DNA from: an uncultured delta proteobacterium
GTDB taxonomy: Bacteria; Myxococcota_A; Polyangia; Polyangiales; Polyangiaceae
Length of the DNA stretch: 44,858 nt
Assembly: GCA_903892415.1 (NCBI GenBank)
Contig: CAITIQ010000198.1
Location: 1-44,858 of the forward strand
Reading direction: 5' to 3'
The position numbers were made by a program, and so were the translations under genes. The notes beneath the pieces were generated by a model that was not told the DNA's origin, did not search any database, and was given only the letters and a program-made list of their open reading frames with translations. Shown here in pieces: positions 7,355 through 14,191 of the stretch. Every line of letters begins with the position of its first letter. Positions within the stretch are counted from its first letter, which is position 1.

Positions 7355-8758
7355 GTGAGCCAACCTGCCGATAAGCCCGCGAGAGTTCCGCGCGTCACCG
7401 AGGTCATCACTCCGGAGACGGGCCCCAGCATTCGTCGCATCCGCAAGCTCAAAATCAGCGTGCTGGATTCGCCCAACGCCAAAGAGAAGGGCGCCGTTTA
7501 TTCGTTCGCCCAGGACGAGGTGCGGCTCGGCAGCAGCCCGGAGACCGACGTGGTGCTGAGCGACGCCGGCATCTCGCGCGAGCACGTCGCCATTCGGCTC
7601 ACGCCGGAGGGCTTCCTACTGACCGACCTCGGCTCGACCAACGGCACCTTCGTCGGGGACGTGCGGCTGCGCGAGGTATGGATCAGCGGGGAGACCCACC
7701 TGCGGCTCGGCTCCACCGTGCTCAAGCTCTCGCCGCTCAGCGAGACGGTCGAGCACGAGGTCTCACCGCGGGCGAACTTCGGGCGCATGCTCGGCGCCAG
7801 TGCGTCGATGCGCGAGACCTTCGCGCTGCTCGAACGCGTCGCCAAGAGCGACCTCACCGTTTTGGTCGAAGGGGAGACCGGCACCGGCAAAGAGCTCGCC
7901 GCCGAGGGCCTTCACGACGCCAGCGGCCGGTCGGGTGAGTTCACCGCGGTCAACTGTGGGGCGATCCCCAAAGAGCTGCTCGAGAGCGAGCTGTTCGGTC
8001 ACGAAAAGGGCGCCTTCACCGGCGCGATCCGCGAACGCAAAGGCGCGTTTCTTTCGGCCGATCGCGGGACGCTGTTTCTTGACGAGGTCGGAGAGCTACC
8101 GCTCGACGTGCAGGCGAAGCTGTTGCGCGCGCTCGAGCGACGCGAGGTCAAGCCGGTGGGCTCGGACAAGACGCTGTCGATCGATGTGCGCATCGTCGCC
8201 GCGACCCATCGCAGCTTGGCCAAGGAGGTGAAGGCAGGCACCTTCCGTCAGGACCTCTACTACCGGCTGGCCGTGGTGACGGTGAAGATCCCGCCGCTGC
8301 GCACGCGCATCGAGGATCTGCGGCTCTTGGTCGACACCATCTGGGAAGAGCTGGATCGGCGTCGTCGTGCGCAAGGGATGCCGGCGCCGGAGCGCTTGGA
8401 CGCAGCGGCGATGGCGATGCTCGCGCGCTATGATTTCCCTGGCAACGTGCGCGAGCTGCGCAACATCGTCGAACGGTGGGCGGTGCTCGGCGCGTCCTCC
8501 GGTGAAGCGCTAGGCGAGAACCAGCCGGCCTCGGTGAGAGCCGTTCAAGCGGCCAGTGGCGACCCGTTTGGTGGCGTCTTGGAGTTGCCGTATCACGAGG
8601 CTCGCGAGGCGCTGCTCGAGCGCTTTGAGCGCGCCTTTACCGAGCAGGTGCTGGTCAAGAGCGGCGGCAACGTCTCCAAGGCCGCACGCGAGGCCGGGGT
8701 GGATCGCCGTCATCTGCAGCGGCTGATGGCGCGCTTTGGCGTGAAGTCGAGCTCATGA
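7355..8758 (+). CDS. FHA-domain sigma54-dependent transcriptional activator
   Basis: 467 aa with a GTG start at 7355; GAGGAGAA overlaps the upstream stop and gives a good ribosome site. The FHA domain (about 50-125) has R-L-G-S, S-R-E-H and D-L-G-S-T-N-G-T, the phosphothreonine-binding signature. The AAA+ domain follows: Walker A GETGTGKE (173-180), GAFTGA (219-224), the loop that contacts sigma54, and Walker B T-L-F-L-D-E (about 239-244). A Fis-type helix-turn-helix ends the protein. Activators of this class in myxobacteria read phosphothreonine marks set by Ser/Thr kinases. It lies between the peptidase and the ATP-grasp gene and overlaps the latter by ATGA, so it may control this operon, although no -24/-12 promoter was recognised upstream. 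Confidence 0.96.
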   Translation: MSQPADKPARVPRVTEVITPETGPSIRRIRKLKISVLDSPNAKEKGAVYSFAQDEVRLGSSPETDVVLSDAGISREHVAIRLTPEGFLLTDLGSTNGTFVGDVRLREVWISGETHLRLGSTVLKLSPLSETVEHEVSPRANFGRMLGASASMRETFALLERVAKSDLTVLVEGETGTGKELAAEGLHDASGRSGEFTAVNCGAIPKELLESELFGHEKGAFTGAIRERKGAFLSADRGTLFLDEVGELPLDVQAKLLRALERREVKPVGSDKTLSIDVRIVAATHRSLAKEVKAGTFRQDLYYRLAVVTVKIPPLRTRIEDLRLLVDTIWEELDRRRRAQGMPAPERLDAAAMAMLARYDFPGNVRELRNIVERWAVLGASSGEALGENQPASVRAVQAASGDPFGGVLELPYHEAREALLERFERAFTEQVLVKSGGNVSKAAREAGVDRRHLQRLMARFGVKSSS

Positions 8759-9594
8759 TCGCCAACGTAACCGCGCTCACCCTGCCGCAGCCGGATCCGG
8801 ATGAACCGGGCTTTCTCGCGGCGCTGTCGCGACTCGGCGTCGAGGCCGAGGTGGTGGCTTGGGATGACCCAGCGGTGGATTGGTCGCGCTATCCGCTCGT
8901 GGTGCTGCGCTCGACCTGGAACTACATCCACAAGCTGGAGGCGTTTCGCGCGTGGCTCAGCCGCTTGAGTTCGAGCACGGCGCTGCTCAACCCCGCGGCC
9001 GACGTATTGTGGAACCTCGACAAGCGTTACTTGCGTGAGCTCGCGAGCGAAGGCGTAGCGGTGGTGCCCACGCGCTGGGTCGAACGCGAGGACGAGCGAT
9101 CCTCGGCGGAGCTGCTCGCCGGTCTCGAGGACGTGGTGATCAAGCCAGTGGTCTCGGCTGGGTCTTTCTCGACCGATCGCTTCAAACTCGCTGGCGACGA
9201 TCGGCAACGCGCCATCGCCTTTCTCGAGGAGCAGCGGGCCGCACGAGCGATGATGATTCAGCCGTATCAGCCTTCGATCGACAGTTGGGGCGAGCGTTCG
9301 CTGGTTTTCATCGACGGTGCGTTCACCCACGCCATGCGCAAAAGCCCGCGTTTTCTCGGCGGGCCGGTGGTGGTGGAGGGCCCGGTCGAACCAGCCGCTC
9401 TTGAGCTCGAGCTCGCCACCCGGTTGATGCAGCGTTTCGCGGGCCGGCTGCTCTACGCCCGGGTCGACCTCGTGCGCGACCTCAACGGCAAGCCGCAGCT
9501 GATGGAACTCGAAATTACCGAGCCGTGGCTGATGTTGAGCCGCTGCCCAGCCGCCGAAGCGGCCATGGCAGCGGCCATCGCCCGCCGACTCTAA
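8755..9594 (+). CDS. RimK/DcsG-like ATP-grasp ligase
   Basis: 279 aa; the ATG overlaps the previous stop (ATGA), showing translational coupling. Features typical of small ATP-grasp ligases of the DcsG/RimK group are visible: R-S-T-W-N-Y near residue 60, an ATP-lysine strand V-V-I-K-P-V followed by S-A-G-S, a central M-I-Q-P-Y strand, and the metal-binding L-M-E-L-E-I-T-E-P-W end motif. These enzymes activate a carboxylate as acyl phosphate and join it to an amine. The substrate is unknown; DcsG closes D-cycloserine, while other members add amino acids to proteins or peptides. Together with the upstream DUF1704 peptidase it could form a ligation/removal cycle, which is an inference from neighbourhood only. 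Confidence 0.88.
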   Translation: MIANVTALTLPQPDPDEPGFLAALSRLGVEAEVVAWDDPAVDWSRYPLVVLRSTWNYIHKLEAFRAWLSRLSSSTALLNPAADVLWNLDKRYLRELASEGVAVVPTRWVEREDERSSAELLAGLEDVVIKPVVSAGSFSTDRFKLAGDDRQRAIAFLEEQRAARAMMIQPYQPSIDSWGERSLVFIDGAFTHAMRKSPRFLGGPVVVEGPVEPAALELELATRLMQRFAGRLLYARVDLVRDLNGKPQLMELEITEPWLMLSRCPAAEAAMAAAIARRL

Positions 9595-9609
9595 ACTGCA
9601 GCCGAAGCC

Positions 9610-9999
9610 TCAGTTAACCTGGTCAGCGCTGACCTTGGTGCTGGCTTTGGCGTTCGCTTCGCTTTGGGTCCTGCGCGCCTGCATCCGCTCGACCTCGCGG
9701 TCCATCGTCCCGCGCAGCGTCTTGCCCCACATCTTGAAGTCCCCAATCAGCGACCAAAGCGGGTACTTGAAGCTGGCCGGCTTGTTCTTCTCGACGAAGA
9801 AGTGGCCGACCCAGGCGGGGCCGTAGCCTGCCACGAGTGCCAGCGGAATCAACGCGGGCTGACGCCGAATCGCGGCGGCGCCGAGCACCGCAACGGCTGC
9901 GGTGGTGCCGACGAAGTGTAAGCGACGGTTGGTCTTGTTCGCGTGCTCGAGCACGTAGAAGGGCCAAAACTCCTCGAACGATCCGATGCGGTCACTCAT
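9610..9999 (-). CDS. DUF962/Mpo1-like membrane protein
   Basis: 129 aa. The motif E-H-A-N-K-T-N-R-R-L-H-F-V-G near the N-terminus and the second conserved block G-P-A-W-V-G-H-F-F-V-E-K-N-K-P-A are diagnostic of the DUF962 family, whose yeast member Mpo1 is an iron-dependent dioxygenase in 2-hydroxy fatty acid alpha-oxidation. Two hydrophobic stretches (about 28-60) suggest membrane association; the conserved His residues would bind iron. The C-terminal 30 residues are hydrophilic and variable. It follows the enoyl-CoA hydratase gene by 70 bp on the same strand and ends 15 bp from the convergent ATP-grasp gene. A role in fatty-acid chain shortening fits the neighbours but is not shown. Confidence 0.9.
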   Translation of the reverse strand: MSDRIGSFEEFWPFYVLEHANKTNRRLHFVGTTAAVAVLGAAAIRRQPALIPLALVAGYGPAWVGHFFVEKNKPASFKYPLWSLIGDFKMWGKTLRGTMDREVERMQARRTQSEANAKASTKVSADQVN

Positions 10000-10069
10000 T
10001 GCAACGTCCTTTTTCTACGCGGTGCAGCGCGCGCGGGAGTGTGCTCCGAGCGCACGTGGTTTTCAAGGC

Positions 10070-10861
10070 TCAGAAGCCCGAGAACGAGGGCTTTCGTTTG
10101 CCGAGGTAGGCCGACAGACCTTCCTTGCAGTCCTTTGAGGCGAACAGCGCTGCCTGCAGTTCTCGCTCTAGCGCGAGGCCTTGCTCCATCCCCACGTCGA
10201 GTCCGGAGATCACCGCGCGCTTGATGGCGCCGACGGCCAGACTGGCGCGCTCCGGCTTGGCGAAACGACGGGCGTACTCCTCGACCTTGGTCATGAAGGC
10301 GGCGTGGCTCTCGGTTTCCCAAACGTGGTGCAACAGACCGAGCTTCTTCCCCTCGTCGAACGCGAAGGTTGAGCCCTCCACCATCAACTCGATGGCTTTG
10401 GCCCGACCCACCGCGCGCGCCAGTCGCTGCGTTCCGCCGGTCCCGGGCAGCACGCCGAGGTTCACCTCCGGCAGGCCCATCTTCCCGGCTCCGGCGCGGG
10501 CGACCAGCAGGTCACAGGCGAGCGCGATCTCCAGCCCGCCACCGACGCAGTGCCCGTTGATCGCGGCGATCGTCAACTTGGGCGTGTGCTCGAGCCGCAG
10601 CAGCGTCTCGTTCGCGTGCAGGCAGAAGTAGTATTTGAAGCGCTCATCCGCCTCCTTGAGCATGTTGATGTTCGCTCCGGCGCAGAAAAACTTCTCGCCG
10701 TGACCGGTCAGCACCAACACCTGGACGTCGGGATCGAAGCGGGCCTCGAGGATCGCCGAGTCGAGGTCCTTCATCATCTCGAAGGTGTAGCCGTTGGTGG
10801 GCGGATCGTTGAGCGTGAGAAAGGCGACGCCGTTGGAGGTGGTGTAGTCGACAAGAGCCAT
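10070..10861 (-). CDS. Enoyl-CoA hydratase/isomerase family protein
   Basis: 263 aa, normal length for a crotonase. The oxyanion-hole strand F-F-C-A-G-A-N-I, the G-H-C-V-G-G-G-L-E-I-A-L-A-C-D block with the first catalytic Glu, and L-P-E-V-N-L-G-V-L-P-G-T-G-G-T with the second Glu are all present, so hydratase activity (water addition to trans-2-enoyl-CoA in beta-oxidation) is expected. Isomerase or another crotonase reaction is possible because the family is broad. It is probably co-transcribed with the Mpo1-like gene downstream and diverges from the ACP/ketosynthase operon, so one intergenic region may serve both. Confidence 0.93.
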   Translation of the reverse strand: MALVDYTTSNGVAFLTLNDPPTNGYTFEMMKDLDSAILEARFDPDVQVLVLTGHGEKFFCAGANINMLKEADERFKYYFCLHANETLLRLEHTPKLTIAAINGHCVGGGLEIALACDLLVARAGAGKMGLPEVNLGVLPGTGGTQRLARAVGRAKAIELMVEGSTFAFDEGKKLGLLHHVWETESHAAFMTKVEEYARRFAKPERASLAVGAIKRAVISGLDVGMEQGLALERELQAALFASKDCKEGLSAYLGKRKPSFSGF

Positions 10862-10988
10862 GCGGGGGGCTTAGCCCGTGTGCGCCGCCGTTAAAAGAAG
10901 CACGAAGGTGGCCGCGCAAAAGGCCGCGTTCAGTGGTACACAGCTGTTTCGAGAATGACATCCGCCCGGGGGCGGAACGGAGCCAGCT
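10862..10988. promoter_or_regulatory. Divergent intergenic region of lipid genes
   Basis: This 127-bp gap must hold promoters for both the enoyl-CoA hydratase (minus) and the ACP operon (plus). An inverted repeat CCGCCC-GG-GGGCGG (10962-10975) lies just before the GGAG (10979-10982) that serves the ACP GTG start, and could form a hairpin in the leader. GGCCGCG is directly repeated at about 10911 and 10922. No convincing -35/-10 or -24/-12 pair was identified. Confidence 0.35.
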
Positions 10989-11264
10989 GTGAGCGACGAA
11001 ATTCGGAAAAATCTCAAAGAGCTCATGATCATTGAGCTGAATCTCGTCGGCAAAAAGCCCGAGGATATCGATGATGCTGCGCCGCTGTTTGGCGCGGGGC
11101 TCGGGCTTGACTCGCTGGACGCGCTTCAGCTCGCCATGGTGGTCGAGGAGAAGTTTGGTGTGAAGGTCCCTGAAGGGGAGCCCGCCCGCAAGATCTTCGC
11201 CTCGGTGGACGCGCTGGTTGCTCATATCGCTGCGGTGGGTCTCAGCGCAGATGAAGCTCGATAG
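10989..11264 (+). CDS. Acyl carrier protein
   Basis: 91 aa from a GTG start with GGAG six bases upstream. The phosphopantetheine site is clear: G-L-D-S-L-D-A-L with Ser42, preceded by the acidic helix I and followed by V-V-E-E-K-F-G-V, the standard ACP helix II pattern. The protein carries growing acyl chains for the ketosynthases encoded next to it. The end of the gene overlaps the start of the first ketosynthase by 14 bp. ACPs dedicated to a biosynthetic cluster are usual in aryl-polyene and other type II systems, whereas the housekeeping acpP normally sits beside fabF/fabG. Confidence 0.95.
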   Translation: MSDEIRKNLKELMIIELNLVGKKPEDIDDAAPLFGAGLGLDSLDALQLAMVVEEKFGVKVPEGEPARKIFASVDALVAHIAAVGLSADEAR

Positions 11265-13443
11265 CGCGCAGGCTCGTCCAGTGTGGGTGACCGGGCTGGG
11301 CGCGGTGACGCCCCTCGGTGGCAACGTGGCGGAGACCATGACCGGGTTGTGGGCGGGCCAACGTGGCATTCGTGAGCTCCGGCTGTTCAACTTGAAGGGC
11401 GCGCGTTCGAGCGTCGCTGGCGAGGTGCAACAGCTCGAGCGCGGGTCGATCGCCGCGCGCACCGACGCGATGGCGGTGCAGGCAGCGCGGGAAGCGCTGG
11501 GTATGGCGGGCCTTTCGCCCAGTGACGCGGCCGTGCATATGGTGGTCGGCGGCACCACCGCCGGCATGTTCGAGACTGAAGAGCTGCTAACCCAGCTCGG
11601 CTCGATCGACCTCGATGTGGAGTTGCGGCATCGGCTGCGGACGCATCCGCTCTCGTCCACCGCGGACGTGTTGTGTCGCGAGGTTGGGCCGTTTGCGAGC
11701 GCGCGCACCGTATGCTGCGCCTGCACGAGCGGCGTCGCAGCGTTGGCGTTGGCCTGGTCGTGGATCCGCAGCGGTCGCGCGGAGATCGTGCTCGCGGGCG
11801 GCGCGGACGCTCTGTGCCGGCTCACCTACGGTGGCTTCGGCTCCTTGGCGGTGCTGGATGCAGCGCTGTGTCGGCCGTTCGATGCAACGCGCGCCGGGCT
11901 CAATCTAGGGGAGGGAGCGGGCTTCATGGTGCTCGAGTCGCAGGGCTCGCTGGAGCGTCGCGGCGTCAAGCCGCTGGCTCGCATCGTGGGCGTCGCTCTC
12001 GGCGGAGAGGCCCATCACATCACCAACCCGGAGCCCGGCGGCGCCACCGCAGCCGACATCATGCGCAGGGCGATCCAGGCCGCGCAGCTGACGCCCGCAG
12101 ACATCGGCTATGTGAATGCGCACGGCACCGCCACGCCCCACAATGACGCCGCTGAGTCCGCCGCCATTCGTGCTTGTTTTGGTGACGTTCGCGTTCCGGT
12201 CTCTTCGTCCAAAGGGCAGATCGGCCATACGCTCGGCGCCGCCGGCGCGATCGAAGCGGTGATTACCGTGAAGACCGTCCAGACCGGGACGCTGCCGCCT
12301 ACGGTCGGCCTGGGCGAGGTGGACCCAGCTTGCGAGCTCAACCACCTGCGCGAGACGGTGCAGCAGTCAGCGCCGCTCACCGCGATGTCCAACTCGTTTG
12401 GTTTTGGCGGCACAGGCGGCGCTGTGGTGATCAGCTCGCGTGCGGAGCTGTTTGAGGCGCCACCGAGCTTGACCCCACGCAGCGTCATTACCGGAGCCGC
12501 GGTGGTGGCCTTGGGTCGGGTGCTGCAGGGCGCGGAGCTTGCAGCCCTGCTGGTCCCGGTGAGTAGCGCACCCGGCGAGCCTGTCGTGCCGTCCTCGGGG
12601 GATCCAACCCACGTGCTCGACGCAGCTCGCTCGCGGCGGATGGACCGCTCGGCGCGGCTCTCCACCCTGGTCGTGTCGGCCGCCCTGGAGGCGGCTAACG
12701 CCGCGTCCACCGCCGAGGTCGAGCGAGCCCGCATGGCGGCCGTGAGTGGTACGGCGTTCGGCAATGTAGATGGCAGCATGCGCTTCATGAAGCGCATGCT
12801 CGACAAGGGCGCTCAGTTCGCGAGCCCGGTAGATTTTCCGAATATGGTGCCTTCATCGCCGGTGAGCCACGCGGCAATTTACTGCGGCTTGCGTGGGCCA
12901 GCGTTGGCAACGCCGGATCTCTCCGCCACCGCAGAGAGCGCGCTGGCGACCGGGCTCGAGCTGATCGAGGGCGGGGTTTCGCACTCCGCCGTTGTCGGTA
13001 GCGTGGAGGAGGTCAGCGAGCTCGCCGAGCGCGTGCTGGCTCCGCTGCTCGGCGTTCGAACCATGTCGGCGCATTCGGAGGGTGCGTCGGCGTTGGTGCT
13101 GGAGCGGGCCGAGGACGCGCAGGCGCGAGGCAAGCGAGCCTTGGCCGCGGTGGTAGCGTGGCGTTCAACGCGCCACGCGGACCTGCTCCAAGCTCTGCCG
13201 GCTCCGACGCCGGAGGCCATCGTCGTCGCTGAGCCGAACGTCGACGTCGCGACGCTGCTCGCAGGCAGCGCCTGGCAAGAGCAGCCGCGCTTTACGCTGG
13301 CGCGCGCTGCCGGTGAACATGTCGGTCTGGGCGGAGTGGCCTTGGCGGCAGCCGCCGAGCGGCTCGCTTCCACACCAGGCAGCGCGCTGATTTTGGGAGC
13401 CGCGCCAGATCGGGCCTACGCCTTCCTGCTCGAGAGCCAATAG
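11251..13443 (+). CDS. Ketosynthase fused to inactive ketosynthase-like domain (1)
   Basis: 730 aa from the ATG at 11251, inside the ACP gene. Residues 10-410 form a complete FabF-type beta-ketoacyl-ACP synthase with the Cys-His-His triad: C158 in C-A-C-T-S-G, H291 in H-G-T-A-T-P and H326 in G-H-T-L-G-A-A-G. Residues 415-730 look like a second ketosynthase N-terminal half (V-I-T-G start, M-R-F-M-K-R, N-M-V-P-S-S-P, G-L-R-G-P-A), but the position of the nucleophile reads D-L-S-A-T with no Cys and the second His motif is missing. This resembles the chain-length-factor-like half-ketosynthases of aryl polyene clusters, here fused in one chain. It should condense malonyl units onto an ACP-bound chain; the product is unknown. 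Confidence 0.9.
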   Translation: MKLDSAQARPVWVTGLGAVTPLGGNVAETMTGLWAGQRGIRELRLFNLKGARSSVAGEVQQLERGSIAARTDAMAVQAAREALGMAGLSPSDAAVHMVVGGTTAGMFETEELLTQLGSIDLDVELRHRLRTHPLSSTADVLCREVGPFASARTVCCACTSGVAALALAWSWIRSGRAEIVLAGGADALCRLTYGGFGSLAVLDAALCRPFDATRAGLNLGEGAGFMVLESQGSLERRGVKPLARIVGVALGGEAHHITNPEPGGATAADIMRRAIQAAQLTPADIGYVNAHGTATPHNDAAESAAIRACFGDVRVPVSSSKGQIGHTLGAAGAIEAVITVKTVQTGTLPPTVGLGEVDPACELNHLRETVQQSAPLTAMSNSFGFGGTGGAVVISSRAELFEAPPSLTPRSVITGAAVVALGRVLQGAELAALLVPVSSAPGEPVVPSSGDPTHVLDAARSRRMDRSARLSTLVVSAALEAANAASTAEVERARMAAVSGTAFGNVDGSMRFMKRMLDKGAQFASPVDFPNMVPSSPVSHAAIYCGLRGPALATPDLSATAESALATGLELIEGGVSHSAVVGSVEEVSELAERVLAPLLGVRTMSAHSEGASALVLERAEDAQARGKRALAAVVAWRSTRHADLLQALPAPTPEAIVVAEPNVDVATLLAGSAWQEQPRFTLARAAGEHVGLGGVALAAAAERLASTPGSALILGAAPDRAYAFLLESQ

Positions 13444-13444
13444 C

Positions 13445-14191
13445 GTGAGCTTGCGCGCGCTTCTCGGCTGCTGTTCGCTCTTGGTTGGCTGTTCGGGCCT
13501 CACGCGCGAGCCGCTGCAGCCCGGCTCCGCGGAGGACTTCCTGCGAGCGAGCGAGACACTCCACAGCCTGGCCGAGGTCACCGCCCGCGAGCGAACGCAG
13601 ACGGTGCAACTGTCGATGTCGGCGCCGTATCTGCCGAGTGAGGTCTCTTCGCGCGGTGCGGTGGCACTGCGTCCTCCCGGCGAGTTGCGCATGATCCTGC
13701 TCGGTCCTGGAGGCGCAACGGCGCTTGACGTTTGGATCTCGGGGCAGCGTTATCGCTTGGAGATCCCTGCGCTCGAACGCGTCGTTTCCGGCGGTACCGA
13801 CGCTGAATTGCAACAAGAACGCGGCCTACCGATCGGCTTTCTGCGTTGGTGGTTGCTTCATCCGTTTTCGGCGCAGCTGCAGGCCGCACGTCCGCGGGAC
13901 GGCGGCCTCGAGCTCCTGCTGCGTGACGAAGACGGCGCGTGGATCGAGGTCTTGTTGCAACCAGGCGGGGAGATCTCAGCAACGCGCAGCAGCCTGCGTC
14001 GTCAGGGCGGAGAGGTCGTGCGCCTCGACGAAGAGACGGTGCACGCGTCGAAGGCTGGCTGCGGAGAGGTCCGCTACAGCCAACGTTCGACGCGGCTCAC
14101 CTCGATCGTACGTTGCGAATCGGAGCGCGCGACGGTCAACGCCAAGGCCTTTGAAGAGCCACAGCCGGTGTGTCGAGGGCCCGCTTGTTAG
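13445..14191 (+). CDS. LolA/LolB-like lipoprotein of ketosynthase cluster
   Basis: 248 aa from a GTG one base after the previous stop. The signal peptide ends in L-L-V-G-C, a classical lipobox, so the protein is probably an outer- or inner-membrane lipoprotein. The central part has alternating strands with R-G-A-V-A-L-R-P-P-G-E-L-R and L-D-V-W-I-S-G-Q-R-Y, the pattern of LolA/DUF4292-type half-barrels that hold lipids. Four Cys residues in the last 60 residues suggest disulfides. LolA-like genes are a usual part of aryl polyene-type clusters, where they are thought to move the lipid product to the outer membrane; the same role is inferred here. Confidence 0.75.
   Translation: MSLRALLGCCSLLVGCSGLTREPLQPGSAEDFLRASETLHSLAEVTARERTQTVQLSMSAPYLPSEVSSRGAVALRPPGELRMILLGPGGATALDVWISGQRYRLEIPALERVVSGGTDAELQQERGLPIGFLRWWLLHPFSAQLQAARPRDGGLELLLRDEDGAWIEVLLQPGGEISATRSSLRRQGGEVVRLDEETVHASKAGCGEVRYSQRSTRLTSIVRCESERATVNAKAFEEPQPVCRGPAC

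Noticed and set aside
10934..10950. Possible sigma54 promoter (TGG-TAC ... TGTTT) before the ACP gene
   Set aside because: The -24 GG is present but the -12 GC is missing, so it does not meet the consensus.
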